Shown here: piece after piece, positions 1 to 8,725 of the stretch
Layout: every line of letters starts with the position of its first letter
Position numbering within the stretch: the first letter of the stretch is position 1
From: Halogeometricum pallidum JCM 14848
GTDB taxonomy: Archaea > Halobacteriota > Halobacteria > Halobacteriales > Haloferacaceae
Assembly (NCBI RefSeq): GCF_000337095.1
Contig: NZ_AOIV01000041.1
Coordinates: forward strand, 190,861 to 254,860
Direction of reading: 5' to 3'
DNA length: 64,000 nucleotides
Notes under the pieces: model-generated
Databases searched by the model: none
Seen by the model: the letters and a program-made list of their open reading frames with translations, nothing else
Told to the model about the DNA's origin: nothing
Made by a program: the position numbers and the translations under genes

Positions 1-1
1 T

Positions 2-784
2 GCCACGACGGACCTGCTCCTCGGCAGCATGACGCTCGGGGGGGTCCGCGAACTCGGCGGCATCCTCGCCGGCGTCGGCGTGCCGATGGTGTTCCTCGGT
101 ATCTTCGCGGTCACCCCGTCGAGTCGACTCACGAAAGCCGCGGCCGTCGTCGGCGCGGGCATCGCCTTGGTAGGCGTCGCACTGTTCCGGTACGCGTACC
201 CCTGCCGGTGGTCCGGGGCGACGGGGTGCCCCGCCGGGTACGGGGACCTGACGCTTCTGACGGTAGGCATCTACTTCCTCGGCGCGCTGACGACGTTCTG
301 GTGTCTGTTCGTCGGCGTCGCCAACTTCAAGACGCGAAACGCGCCGGGCGGCACCGCCACGGTGCAGGTGACGAAGAAGGGCGAGACGCGGTACGTGGAA
401 GTCGACCGCTCGCGCGGCCTCGGCGGCATCGGCTTTCTCGGCGGCACGCCCGACTCGGAGGCGGAGACGCAGACGGCGCGGGACAAGCGGGCGACGGAGA
501 CGGGCACCGTCTCCGACGGCGGCACGGACCCCGAACCCATCACCTCGCCGCGGGGGACGGGCGGAACGCGGAGTCCGGAGGGGTCGCAGGGACCCCGTTC
601 TCCGTCCGACCGGTCGCAGCCTCGGTCCCAGTCGTCGCGGCCGGCGGACGTCTACTGCGGCAACTGTGCGCACTTCGACTACGTCCGCACCGACGACGGC
701 ATCGTGCCGTACTGCGGCTATCACGAGGAACTCATGGACGACATGGAGGCCTGCGACCGCTGGACGTCGCGGAGCGAGCGGTAA
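2..784 (+). CDS. DUF7139-like membrane protein with C-terminal cysteine cluster (5' partial)
   Basis: The frame is open from base 2 with no stop, and the first visible Met (base 29) lies inside a hydrophobic stretch, so the true start is upstream of the window. Three hydrophobic segments occupy roughly the first 105 visible residues and are followed by a polar Ser/Pro/Arg-rich linker. The last 45 residues carry four cysteines (CGNC, then YCGY and EACDRW) that could bind a metal. It resembles a haloarchaeal family I recall as DUF7139. The function is unknown; an integral membrane protein with a cytoplasmic zinc-binding tail is inferred. Confidence 0.7.
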   Translation, partial: ATTDLLLGSMTLGGVRELGGILAGVGVPMVFLGIFAVTPSSRLTKAAAVVGAGIALVGVALFRYAYPCRWSGATGCPAGYGDLTLLTVGIYFLGALTTFWCLFVGVANFKTRNAPGGTATVQVTKKGETRYVEVDRSRGLGGIGFLGGTPDSEAETQTARDKRATETGTVSDGGTDPEPITSPRGTGGTRSPEGSQGPRSPSDRSQPRSQSSRPADVYCGNCAHFDYVRTDDGIVPYCGYHEELMDDMEACDRWTSRSER

Positions 785-821
785 CCCGCCCTCTCTTCTC
801 TTCCGCCATTCGCCTTCGCGT

Positions 822-1346
822 TCACCCGACGGCGTCCAGTCGCTCCGCCACGTCCGTCCAGTGGCTCCCCCGCCAGAACACCTGCTCGCAGTCCCGGCAC
901 CGCCAGAGCGGTCGTTCCGCGGGGTCGGGCGCGTAGTCCGGAACCGACTCCCCGGCATCGACGGGGGCGACCGGGGCGTTGCACGACCCGCACCGCGTCG
1001 GCCGGTCGCCGAGTTCGACGGGGTAGCCCGCCGCCGCGAACTCGGCGAGTTGGTCGGTCACCGCCTTCGAGGAGAGGAGGACGCTCCGATCGGCGCGTGC
1101 GGCGAGGCGTCGGTCGCGGGTCACCAGCGTTCGGCCCTCCTCGCGCGCCCAGTCGAGGACGGCGTCGTCGCCGGGGTCCGGGCCGTCGTCGAGGACGTAG
1201 GCGGCGTCGTAGCCGCACATCCGCAGGTACGTAGCTAGTTTTCCGAGCATCGAATCGAGGAGGAGCGAGTCGATGTCGGCGTCGACGCCGGAAACGTCGG
1301 CGCCCTCGGCGCCGCTTCCGCCCTCGCCCGCGGACGGGTCGGACAT
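822..1346 (-). CDS. Mut7-C RNase domain protein (PIN-like fold plus zinc ribbon)
   Basis: A 174-residue protein. The N-terminal half has the Mut7-C pattern LLLDSMLGKLATYLRMCGYD followed by TLVTRDRRLA, with the spaced acidic residues of the PIN-like nuclease fold. The C-terminal half has two CxxC pairs (RCGSC and RCRDC) forming a zinc ribbon that ends FWRGSHW. The ATG at 1346 is chosen because it overlaps the upstream polX stop as TGATG, implying translational coupling; a longer frame to 1412 runs inside polX. The family is predicted to cleave RNA, but no substrate can be read from sequence. Confidence 0.85.
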   Translation of the reverse strand: MSDPSAGEGGSGAEGADVSGVDADIDSLLLDSMLGKLATYLRMCGYDAAYVLDDGPDPGDDAVLDWAREEGRTLVTRDRRLAARADRSVLLSSKAVTDQLAEFAAAGYPVELGDRPTRCGSCNAPVAPVDAGESVPDYAPDPAERPLWRCRDCEQVFWRGSHWTDVAERLDAVG

Positions 1347-3094
1347 CAGTGGAGGAACGAGCGCAGGTCCTCGACCGCCCGCGCGTTCAGCAGGTCGTCG
1401 GCCTCGCACCACCCGCGTCGGGCGGTGTGGACGCCGTATCGCACGTAGTCGAGGCTTCCGGGGGCGTGCGCGTCGGTGTTCGTGATGACGGTCGCCCCCG
1501 CGTCGATAGCGACGCGCGCGAGTTCGCCGCGCAGGTCGAGTCGGGCCGGGTCGGCGTTGATTTCGAGAGCCGTGTCGTTCGCCGCGGCGGCCTCCGCGAC
1601 CCGTTCGAGGTCGACGCCGAGGCCGGGTCGCTCGTTGATGAGGCGGCCGGTGGGGTGACCGAGGACGTCGACCGAAGGATGCTCGACGGCTCTCACGAGC
1701 CGCTCAGTCGCCGTCTCGCGGTCCTGCCCGAGGGCCGCGTGCGGCGAGGCGACGACCACGTCGAGTTCGGCCAGCACGTCGTCGCCGACGGAGATTCCGC
1801 CCTCGGCGTCGACGTTCGCCTCGACGCCGTGGAGGAGTTCGAGGTCCGCGTCGGCGGCCGCCCCCTCGACCGCGTCCGCCTGTTCGCGGAGTTCGTCGTC
1901 CGAGAGGCCGACGCCGCCGACCATGCCGGGCCCGGTGGCGTGGTCGGTGACGGCGTAGTAGTCGTAGCCTCGCTCCTCGGCGGCGGCGACCATCTCCTCG
2001 AGGGGGTAGCGGCCGTCGGACCAGTCGGTGTGGGTGTGCAAGTCGCCGCGCACGTCCCCCGATTCGACCAGCGTCGGGAGCGTCCCCTCCTCGGCGGCCT
2101 CGATTTCGCCGGCGTCCTCGCGGAGTTCCGGCGGTATCGGCGGGAGGTCGACGGCGGCGTACATCGAATCCTCCGTCTCGCCGGCGACTCGCTCGCCGAC
2201 GCGCTGACCGGCGTCGGGGTCCGCCACGTCCGAGACGTCGAACACGCCGTACTCGTTCATCTTCAGCCCCCGTTCGATGGCGACGTTCCGGACCCGCCGG
2301 TTGTGCTCTCTGTTCCCGGTGAAATACTGGAGGGCGGCGCCGAACTCCTCGGGAACGACGACGCGCAGGTCGACGCGGATGCCGTTCGACCGGACGCTCG
2401 CCTTCGACTCCCCGGCCTCGATGACGTCGTTCGCCGCCGGCCAGTCGACGAACGCGTCGACCACCGCCGCCGCCTCCTCGCTGGCGACGAGAACGTCCAC
2501 GTCTCCGATGGTGTCGCGCCAGCGCCGAATCGACCCGGCGACGTCCGCCCGTTCCACCGCGCCGTCTGCGCGGAGGTACGCCAGCGCGTCGTCTGCGAGC
2601 GGTCGGGCGTCGCCGAGGCGTTCGCGTTCCTGGGCGCGCCGGGCGAACGGCACGTTCTCCCGGATGTTCTCCTCCGTCTTCGGACCGAACCCCTTCACCT
2701 CGCGTATCCGCCCCTCCTCGGCGGCGGCTTCGAGTTCGTCGAGCGTGGTGATTCCGAGCGCCTCGTACAGCGAGGCGACCGTCTTCGGACCGACGCCTTC
2801 GACGCTCGTCAGCGCCGCCATGTCGACGGGGAGTTCCGCTCGGAGCTCCTCTAACTCCGCTATCTCGCCGGTCTCGAAGTACTCGACCACCTTCGAGGAG
2901 ATGGCCTCGCCGACGCCCTGAATCTCCCCGACGGCCTCTTGCCCCTCCGCGGCGAGTTCCTCGACGGGTCGGGCGTGCGCCCGGATATTCTCGGCGGCGC
3001 GGCGGTACGTGTTCGGCTTGTAGGAGACGTCTTTGGCCTCCAAGAGGTCGGCGAACTCCTCGAACAGCGACGCCACCTCGTCGTTTCGGCTCAT
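1346..3094 (-). CDS. polX: DNA polymerase X family protein with PHP domain
   Basis: A 582-residue family X polymerase. Helix-hairpin-helix motifs (GVGEAI, GVGPKT, GFGPKT) lie at about residues 59-145. The nucleotidyltransferase signature GSIRRWRDTIGDVDVL at about 187-202 supplies the catalytic Asp pair. The C-terminal PHP domain starts at about 352 with DLHTHTDWSDG and continues with TDHA, HGVEAN, SPHAA, GHP and TNTDAH, the metal ligands of an active PHP exonuclease or AP-endonuclease site. PolX-PHP proteins act in base excision and gap-filling repair. The start is ATG 3094, preceded by GGAGGTG and overlapping the DUF5788 stop as TGATG; a GTG one codon upstream is an alternative. Confidence 0.95.
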   Translation of the reverse strand: MSRNDEVASLFEEFADLLEAKDVSYKPNTYRRAAENIRAHARPVEELAAEGQEAVGEIQGVGEAISSKVVEYFETGEIAELEELRAELPVDMAALTSVEGVGPKTVASLYEALGITTLDELEAAAEEGRIREVKGFGPKTEENIRENVPFARRAQERERLGDARPLADDALAYLRADGAVERADVAGSIRRWRDTIGDVDVLVASEEAAAVVDAFVDWPAANDVIEAGESKASVRSNGIRVDLRVVVPEEFGAALQYFTGNREHNRRVRNVAIERGLKMNEYGVFDVSDVADPDAGQRVGERVAGETEDSMYAAVDLPPIPPELREDAGEIEAAEEGTLPTLVESGDVRGDLHTHTDWSDGRYPLEEMVAAAEERGYDYYAVTDHATGPGMVGGVGLSDDELREQADAVEGAAADADLELLHGVEANVDAEGGISVGDDVLAELDVVVASPHAALGQDRETATERLVRAVEHPSVDVLGHPTGRLINERPGLGVDLERVAEAAAANDTALEINADPARLDLRGELARVAIDAGATVITNTDAHAPGSLDYVRYGVHTARRGWCEADDLLNARAVEDLRSFLH

Positions 3095-3534
3095 CACCTC
3101 CCCCCTCGGCTCGCGCCGCCGCTGTCGCGGCCGAGCGCCTGCTTCAGGAAGTTCATCCAGCGCTTCTGGTCCTGCGCCTCCTGCAACTGCGCCTCCTGTT
3201 CGAGGTCGGCCGGGCGCAACTGCTCGAGGGCGTTCAGCGCCCGGTCGATGCCGACGATGCTCTCGGCCAGTCGCTCGCCCTCCTCGTAGCTCACCTCGTT
3301 GTCCTCGATGCGCTGGAGTCGTTCGAGGCGTTCGCGCCGGAGGTTCCGCTTCGCCGTCTCGACCCCTTCGCGTTCGCCCTCCGGAATCGTGTCGCGTCGC
3401 TTTATCTCGAAAACGAAATCGCGCAGTTCGACCTCCTCGCCCTGCACGTCGACGGCGTCGGGGATGTCCACGCCCACCGTCGCGCTCTCGCGGTTAACCC
3501 GTTCCAGCAACTGCTTTCGCTCGAACTCCTTCAC
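3094..3534 (-). CDS. DUF5788 family protein
   Basis: A 146-residue charged, helical haloarchaeal protein. The core VKEFERKQLLERVNRESATV and the following stretch DFVFEIKRRDTIPEGERE are the conserved part of the family. A heptad-like Gln/Leu-rich segment near the C terminus (LEQEAQLQEAQDQKRW) suggests a coiled coil. GTG 3534 is chosen because conservation begins there; the frame extends to an ATG at 3699, but those residues look non-conserved and would occupy the divergent promoter region. It heads the operon with polX and the Mut7-C gene, so a role near DNA repair or RNA metabolism is suggested by position only. Confidence 0.8.
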   Translation of the reverse strand: MKEFERKQLLERVNRESATVGVDIPDAVDVQGEEVELRDFVFEIKRRDTIPEGEREGVETAKRNLRRERLERLQRIEDNEVSYEEGERLAESIVGIDRALNALEQLRPADLEQEAQLQEAQDQKRWMNFLKQALGRDSGGASRGGR

Positions 3535-3724
3535 GGTTGTCGTCGCCGAGTACGGACGGGCGACACTTCGCTCCTTCGCCCCGAGCGACGGCCGCCGTCG
3601 CTCCGGCCCGGTTGGCTCCGATTCGACCGCTCCGGTGGTTCCCCGGCCCGATTCGCTTCGCCGCCGCCCAGTCGACCGTTCCCGCTGCGTCGCAGTCACC
3701 GGCAGACGTTCGGACGTAGAAGAA

Positions 3725-3756
3725 CCTTCTTATGGCGTCTCCGCGGAAGGAGTGGT
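3725..3756 (+). promoter_or_regulatory. TATA-like element and Shine-Dalgarno for the 3757 gene
   Basis: TTCTTATGG lies about 27 bases before the ATG at 3757, the usual spacing for a haloarchaeal leaderless promoter. A GGAAGGAG sequence ends five bases before the start codon, so initiation could use either signal. Confidence 0.5.
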
Positions 3757-5106
3757 ATGGGTTTGTTCGACCGACTACGCGGGCAAGACGACCCGCGTGT
3801 CGCCTTCATCGGAATCGACGGCGTTCCCTTTAGTCTCCTCGCCGACAACCCCGACGAGTTCCCCAACATGGCGGCCCTCGCGGACGCGGGTAGCGCCGGC
3901 GCGATAGAGAGTATCGTGCCGCCGGAGTCCTCGGCGTGTTGGCCCTCGCTCACGACGGGTGTCAACCCCGGGGAGACCGGGGTGTACGGCTTTCAGGACC
4001 GCGAGAACGGCTCGTACGACACGTACGTCCCGATGGGGCGCGACGTGCAGGCGACCCGCCTCTGGGACCGCGTGACCGACAGCGGACGCAAGGCGACGGT
4101 GATGAACGTCCCCGTGACGTTCCCGCCGCAGCGGAACGTCCAGCGCATGGTCTCGGGATTCCTCTCGCCCAGCGTCGACAAGGCCGCCTACCCCGACGAG
4201 TTCCGCGACTACCTCGACTCGATGGGCTACATCATCGACACGAACGCGAAACTCGGGCACAAAGACGACAAGACCGAGTTCGTCGAGAACGCCCACAAGA
4301 CCGTCGACAAGCGTTTCGAGGCGTTCACGCACTATCTCGAACAGGACGACTGGGACCTCTTTTTCGGCGTGTTCATGACGACCGACCGGGTCAATCACTT
4401 CCTGTTCAAAGACTACGAAGACGGGACGCCGGATAAAGAGAAGTTCATGGAGTTCTACCGCAAGGTGGACGACTACCTCGGCGAGATCCGAGAGACGGTC
4501 GCCGACGACGTGACGCTCGTCGTCGCCTCCGACCACGGCTTCACCTCGCTCGACTACGAGGTCCACTGCAACGCGCTCCTCGAAGAGGAGGGGTGGCTCT
4601 CGTACGACGACGACGACCACGAGCAACTGGACGACATCTCCGACGACACGCTCGCGTACTCGCTCATCCCCGGCCGCTTCTACATCAACCTGGAGGGCCG
4701 CGAACCGCGCGGCGCCGTCCCCGAGGACGAGTACGACGAACGCCGCGACGAACTGAAGGAGATGCTCGAGAACCTCGAAGGCCCCAACGGGCGGAAGGTC
4801 GCGGACCGCGTCGTCGAGAAGGAGGAGGCGTTCCGCGGCGACCACGACGACATCGCCCCGGACCTCGTCGTCGTCCCGAACCACGGCTTCGACCTGAAGT
4901 CCGGGTTCAAAGGCGCCGACGACGTGTTCGGACAGGGCCCCCGAAACGGGATGCACAGCTTCGACAACGCGTCGCTGTTCGTCGACGACCCCGACGCGGC
5001 CATCGAGGACGCCGACCTGTTCGACATCGCGCCGACCATCCTCGACCTGATGGAGGTCGACTACAGCCGCACCGACTTCGACGGCGCCAGCCTGCTCACG
5101 CAGTAA
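3757..5106 (+). CDS. alkaline phosphatase family / type I phosphodiesterase-nucleotide pyrophosphatase
   Basis: A 449-residue hydrolase of the alkaline-phosphatase superfamily. Metal- and nucleophile-site signatures are visible in order: FIGIDGVPF near the N terminus, the SSACWPSLTTG segment with the nucleophile region, TTDRVNHFLF mid-protein, VVASDHGFTSL, and GMHSFDNASLF near the C terminus. No signal peptide or membrane helix is seen, so it is probably cytosolic. Related proteins hydrolyse phosphodiesters or phosphomonoesters; the substrate is unknown. It is a single gene divergent from the DUF5788 operon. Confidence 0.85.
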   Translation: MGLFDRLRGQDDPRVAFIGIDGVPFSLLADNPDEFPNMAALADAGSAGAIESIVPPESSACWPSLTTGVNPGETGVYGFQDRENGSYDTYVPMGRDVQATRLWDRVTDSGRKATVMNVPVTFPPQRNVQRMVSGFLSPSVDKAAYPDEFRDYLDSMGYIIDTNAKLGHKDDKTEFVENAHKTVDKRFEAFTHYLEQDDWDLFFGVFMTTDRVNHFLFKDYEDGTPDKEKFMEFYRKVDDYLGEIRETVADDVTLVVASDHGFTSLDYEVHCNALLEEEGWLSYDDDDHEQLDDISDDTLAYSLIPGRFYINLEGREPRGAVPEDEYDERRDELKEMLENLEGPNGRKVADRVVEKEEAFRGDHDDIAPDLVVVPNHGFDLKSGFKGADDVFGQGPRNGMHSFDNASLFVDDPDAAIEDADLFDIAPTILDLMEVDYSRTDFDGASLLTQ

Positions 5107-5172
5107 CGCCGCCGTTCCGACCGCTCGCGTCTCGCTCTCACGATTTTTCCGACGCCGCTTTCGGTTCAGCCG

Positions 5173-6360
5173 TCAGTCCGTCCGCTCCCGCAGGCTCGGC
5201 GCCTCCCGAGCGCTCCGCCGCTCCGCGCCCCGAACGTCGCGTTCGAGGCGTTCGGCGTGTTCGAGTCGGAGTTCGCGCGCCTCCTCCGGGGAAATCGACT
5301 CCCGACCGTCTATATCGTGCGTGACGGGGCTGTAGGCGTCGACGTCGAACCCCATCCGGTCGAGGTACGACCGGACGTCCTCGGACTCCAACCCCTCCTC
5401 GATGGCGGCGTCGACGTACCTCAAGACGGCGTCGAACTCCGGGAGGACCACCGTCTCCTCCGTCGCGCGACCCGTCTCGCCCTCGATTCGGAGTTCGGCG
5501 CCGTCGAGGCGTTCGACGAATCCGGCCACGTCGTCGGCCAACCGGAGCACCTCGCTCGGGAGCGCGTTGTCCGGTGAGCGCCACTCGACGGTCGAGAAGC
5601 ACTCTCGGAGTTGGACGGGCGTCCAGACGGCGCTCTCGGGGTCGAAGTTCGATTCGACGGCCGTCCGGTCGACGCCGGCGTTCACGGCGGCGGTCACGAA
5701 CTCCTCGAAGCGGCGTTCGAGCCGCCGCGACCACTCGCGGGTGTCGTCCGCGTAGCGCCACAGCCCCCCCTGATGCGGTACGTCGTCGTACGCCATCCGT
5801 CGGTACAGCTTCGACCGCGCGCCCGCGGCCAACCGCCGCCCGTCGAAGTACGGCGACGTGTTCGCGAGCGCCAGCGCGGGGTCCGCGGCGACGAGCGCGT
5901 TCAGCTGGTCGATTTCGCGCCCCGGACGCTGCTCGACGTGGATGTGCGTCCCCGCGCAGTGTCTCACGTACCGGAAGTCGTCGCCGACGACGCGGTTCTG
6001 AATCCGCGTCCGCTCGCCGTCCAGTTCCCCGATGACTTCCTCGCTCATCGGCGTCGCGAGCGGAACGAGACCCTTGCCGAGTTCGTCGGCGCGCCGGAGA
6101 ACCGTCTCGAGTCGTTCGTACAGTTCCCCGCGCAGTTCCGCCGTCGTCTCGCAGGGCGTCGTCTTCACCTCGAGGATGGGCTCGACGAACTCGCGTTCGG
6201 CCCCTTCGGTCGTTCCGACGAGTCCGCCCGGTTCGACGAGGCGACCCTCCTCGTCGACGACCCAGTATTCGACTTCGATGCTCCGCCGAAGCGGGCCGGA
6301 TCCGTCTACGGACACGGCCGTCCCGTGGGGTCCCGAACGGTGATCGGTCGTCGATGACAT
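5173..6360 (-). CDS. gshA: glutamate-cysteine ligase (haloarchaeal GshA type)
   Basis: A 395-residue protein of the GCS2 family, which condenses glutamate and cysteine into gamma-glutamylcysteine, the main low-molecular-weight thiol of haloarchaea. Motifs include RRSIEVEYWVVDEEGRLVEP near the N terminus, FVEPILEVKTTPCE, and CAGTHIHVEQRPG in the substrate site. ATG 6360 is chosen because family similarity begins right after it; a longer frame reaching 6687 has an unrelated extension. It is a single gene with its own upstream region. Confidence 0.9.
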   Translation of the reverse strand: MSSTTDHRSGPHGTAVSVDGSGPLRRSIEVEYWVVDEEGRLVEPGGLVGTTEGAEREFVEPILEVKTTPCETTAELRGELYERLETVLRRADELGKGLVPLATPMSEEVIGELDGERTRIQNRVVGDDFRYVRHCAGTHIHVEQRPGREIDQLNALVAADPALALANTSPYFDGRRLAAGARSKLYRRMAYDDVPHQGGLWRYADDTREWSRRLERRFEEFVTAAVNAGVDRTAVESNFDPESAVWTPVQLRECFSTVEWRSPDNALPSEVLRLADDVAGFVERLDGAELRIEGETGRATEETVVLPEFDAVLRYVDAAIEEGLESEDVRSYLDRMGFDVDAYSPVTHDIDGRESISPEEARELRLEHAERLERDVRGAERRSAREAPSLRERTD

Positions 6361-6550
6361 CGTTCGTCTACATCGATGTTTGGTAACACGCCACCGTATT
6401 ACGAGTTCCACCCACATGAACTCTTTGCAGACAAAACTAAATATTCCGGAGCTCCCGTGGACTGGCCCCGTTGATGCGATATAACTGACCGCACTGGACA
6501 AAAGAATCTTATCAGCGCTACATTCGGTCGATTCGGTCGGGGCCGACGGC

Positions 6551-7636
6551 TCAGATGAGGTCGTCGAGTTGGTCGGTGCTCCACATGTCGGTGGGGTCCT
6601 CGCGCTCTTCGGTCCCGTCGGCCTCCTTCGCGGCGTCCCGCGCGCGTTGCATGAACGCTTCGAGGCGGTCGGAGCGCTCGACGCCACCGAGGAGGATGAG
6701 CGAGGCGATGCGGCCGGACTGCAGCGGGAAGTCGCCGCCGCGGACCTGCTGGCTGCCCGTCTCCTCTTCGACCCACCGGCGGGCGCGTTCGACGCCCTTG
6801 CGGGGAATCTTGTCCGGTTCGCCGGCGACGACGAGAAGGGCGGCGTCGGACTTCGACGCCTCGGGGAGGCTCGTCCCCGTGAGGAGGGCGCGCCGCGTGG
6901 TGCTCATCACGGTGTTGATGTTACCTTCGGCGTCCTCGGCCGACTCGGCGGCGGCGTAGCCCAGCGCGGCGATACCGCCCGAGCGGAGCGTGTTGATGAC
7001 CTCCGAGGAGTCGACGACGCTCTCGGCGACGCCCCCGACGGCCTCTCCGGAGGCGAACAACAGACCGACGCGTTGTGCGATTGCGTCGTTGATGGCGTCG
7101 AAGCCCTGTTCGACGCTCTCGCCGGAGCTTCGGAAGGCGTCGTTGTCGACGAGCAGCAGCGAGTCCGCCTCGCGGGCGACGGTCTTCAGAGACCGGCCCG
7201 CGTTCACCTGGTACATCGCCCCCTCGTTCCGCCCGGGGAGGACGCCCAGCGCGTAGACGGGCACGTCGTATATCCGCTTGAGTTCGCGCACGAGGACCGG
7301 CGCGCCGCCGCTCCCCGTTCCCCCGCCGAGACCGGCGACGACGAAGACGGCGTCGGCCTCGGCGGTGACGCTGCCGTCGAGGGCGGACAGCACCTCCCGC
7401 CTGTCCGCGTCCATCACGGCCGCGCCGAGTTCGTTGTCGCCGCCGACCCCGTGTCCCTTCACGCGGTCCTGACCGACGAGGACGGTCTCGAAGGGGAGGT
7501 CGCTGAGGTCGGCCTTCGCCGAGTTCACGCCGACGGCGCCGAGAATCGCGCCGAACTCCATTCGCTCGTCGAAGTCGACCAGCGCGCGGGTGAGTTTCCC
7601 CCCGGCCTGTCCGACCCCTATCAGGACGGTCTTCAT
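6551..7636 (-). CDS. cetZ: tubulin/FtsZ-superfamily cytoskeletal protein CetZ
   Basis: A 361-residue GTPase. The nucleotide-binding start MKTVLIGVGQAGGK and the tubulin signature GLGGGTGSGG (residues 102-111) are intact, as are GHGVGGDNELG and NDAF. The absence of the usual long FtsZ tail and the overall sequence place it in CetZ, closest to what I recall as CetZ2. CetZ proteins are haloarchaeal cytoskeletal GTPases linked to cell shape and motility. The start ATG 7636 lies at the shared divergent region with the pilus-like cluster, so the two transcription units face away from each other across about 75 bases. Confidence 0.9.
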   Translation of the reverse strand: MKTVLIGVGQAGGKLTRALVDFDERMEFGAILGAVGVNSAKADLSDLPFETVLVGQDRVKGHGVGGDNELGAAVMDADRREVLSALDGSVTAEADAVFVVAGLGGGTGSGGAPVLVRELKRIYDVPVYALGVLPGRNEGAMYQVNAGRSLKTVAREADSLLLVDNDAFRSSGESVEQGFDAINDAIAQRVGLLFASGEAVGGVAESVVDSSEVINTLRSGGIAALGYAAAESAEDAEGNINTVMSTTRRALLTGTSLPEASKSDAALLVVAGEPDKIPRKGVERARRWVEEETGSQQVRGGDFPLQSGRIASLILLGGVERSDRLEAFMQRARDAAKEADGTEEREDPTDMWSTDQLDDLI

Positions 7637-7681
7637 ACCACCGAGTGGAGAGTACGGACCTTCAACTTTCCCCACCAATTC

Positions 7682-7687
7682 TTTATG
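7682..7687 (+). promoter_or_regulatory. TATA element of the pilus-like cluster
   Basis: TTTATG centred about 28 bases before the ATG at 7712, the expected spacing for a leaderless transcript. Confidence 0.55.
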
Positions 7688-7711
7688 TGACATGACGGGG
7701 CCAGCCGTCCC

Positions 7712-8224
7712 ATGCCGAACGACCGGACCGACACCGCGACGCTCGCCGCCCGCCTCGACGCCGTCGAACGCGCGCTGACCGACGAGACGCGCACCGCCCC
7801 CGGATCCGCCGCCGAACGGGAACCCGCCTCTACCGACCCCGACGACTCGGACCTCTCGGGCGCGTTGAACGTTCCCGACGCGCCGGGCGCGGAGTCCGAA
7901 CGGTCCGACGCCGTCGCCGCCGACGGGGACGCCGTCCGCCGACTCGAACGTCGGGTGGAGGAACTGGCCGCCGAACTCGACGCCGTCCGCGGACTGCTCG
8001 GCGGCGTCGAGGCGGTGAACGAGTCCGTCGAACGGCGCGCGAACCTCGCTCTCGCGGCGGCCGAACGGGCGAGGACCGACCGAGAGACGGACGGCCTCGT
8101 CGTGGAACGCCTCCCCGACGGGGACGACGTACGCGACGACCGCTCGTCCGCCGTCGACGCCGTCGAAGCGGAGAGAGAGGATTCCGCGGCCTCTCTCGCC
8201 GCGCGTCTCCGCGAGGCGCTGTGA
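7712..8224 (+). CDS. DUF7310-like coiled-coil protein
   Basis: A 170-residue acidic protein without membrane segments. An N-terminal short helix, a Pro/Ser/Asp-rich linker and a central coiled coil (residues about 68-115, for example RRLERRVEELAAELDAVRGL) are visible. I recall the family as DUF7310, found with the adjacent ATPase in haloarchaea. As first gene of the cluster it may be a cytoplasmic partner of the ATPase or membrane platform; that is inference from position. Confidence 0.8.
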   Translation: MPNDRTDTATLAARLDAVERALTDETRTAPGSAAEREPASTDPDDSDLSGALNVPDAPGAESERSDAVAADGDAVRRLERRVEELAAELDAVRGLLGGVEAVNESVERRANLALAAAERARTDRETDGLVVERLPDGDDVRDDRSSAVDAVEAEREDSAASLAARLREAL

Positions 8225-8225
8225 C

Positions 8226-8693
8226 GTGCTTCGCGTCGTCCTCGCGGCGGTGCTGGCGACGGCGGTGCTCGGTGCGTCGCTTCCGGCGGTCGAGGACGCG
8301 CGGGCCGACCGGACCGCGACGGCGCTGGACGCCTCGATAGCGCGGGTCTCGGCGGCCGGGTCGGCGCTCGCCGTCGGAAACGACGCACCGAGCACCGCCG
8401 TCGCGCCGACGCGAACGGTCGCGTTCTCGCTCCCGCAGCCGACGTGGACCGCCGCGGCCGTCGAGTACGTCGCCGTCGGCGGGTCGCCGGGCGGCCCGGG
8501 GAACCGAAGCGCCGTGACCTACGCGACCGAGGGCGGCGGCGAGGTGCGGCGACTGCTCTCCGTTCCCGTCCCCGTGCGGACGCCGCGCGGCCCGGTCGTC
8601 TTCCGCGGACGCGGCGAGCGGACGATCTCGCTGTCGCTTCGGGCGACGGCCGACGGGCCGGTACTCGTCGTCGGACGCGGCGGTCGCACCTGA
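8226..8693 (+). CDS. DUF7311-like exported or pilin-like protein
   Basis: A 155-residue protein starting at GTG 8226, one base after the previous stop. The first 20 residues (LRVVLAAVLATAVLGASLPAV) form one hydrophobic segment immediately at the N terminus, followed by an extracellular-type beta-rich domain. This layout fits a minor pilin-like or membrane-anchored subunit. I recall the family as DUF7311. The close spacing implies co-translation with the coiled-coil gene. Confidence 0.75.
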   Translation: MLRVVLAAVLATAVLGASLPAVEDARADRTATALDASIARVSAAGSALAVGNDAPSTAVAPTRTVAFSLPQPTWTAAAVEYVAVGGSPGGPGNRSAVTYATEGGGEVRRLLSVPVPVRTPRGPVVFRGRGERTISLSLRATADGPVLVVGRGGRT

Positions 8694-8698
8694 GCTTC

Positions 8699-8704
8699 TT
8701 ATAC
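8699..8704 (+). promoter_or_regulatory. internal TATA element before the secretion ATPase
   Basis: TTATAC lies about 25 bases before ATG 8726 and starts just after the DUF7311 stop, so the ATPase and downstream genes may also be transcribed from here. Confidence 0.55.
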
Positions 8705-8725
8705 CGGGACGCGGCCAGCCGACCC

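Noticed and set aside
6361-6687. N-terminal extension of GshA
   Set aside because: Family similarity begins after the ATG at 6360; the extension has no similarity and covers an AT-richer promoter-like region.
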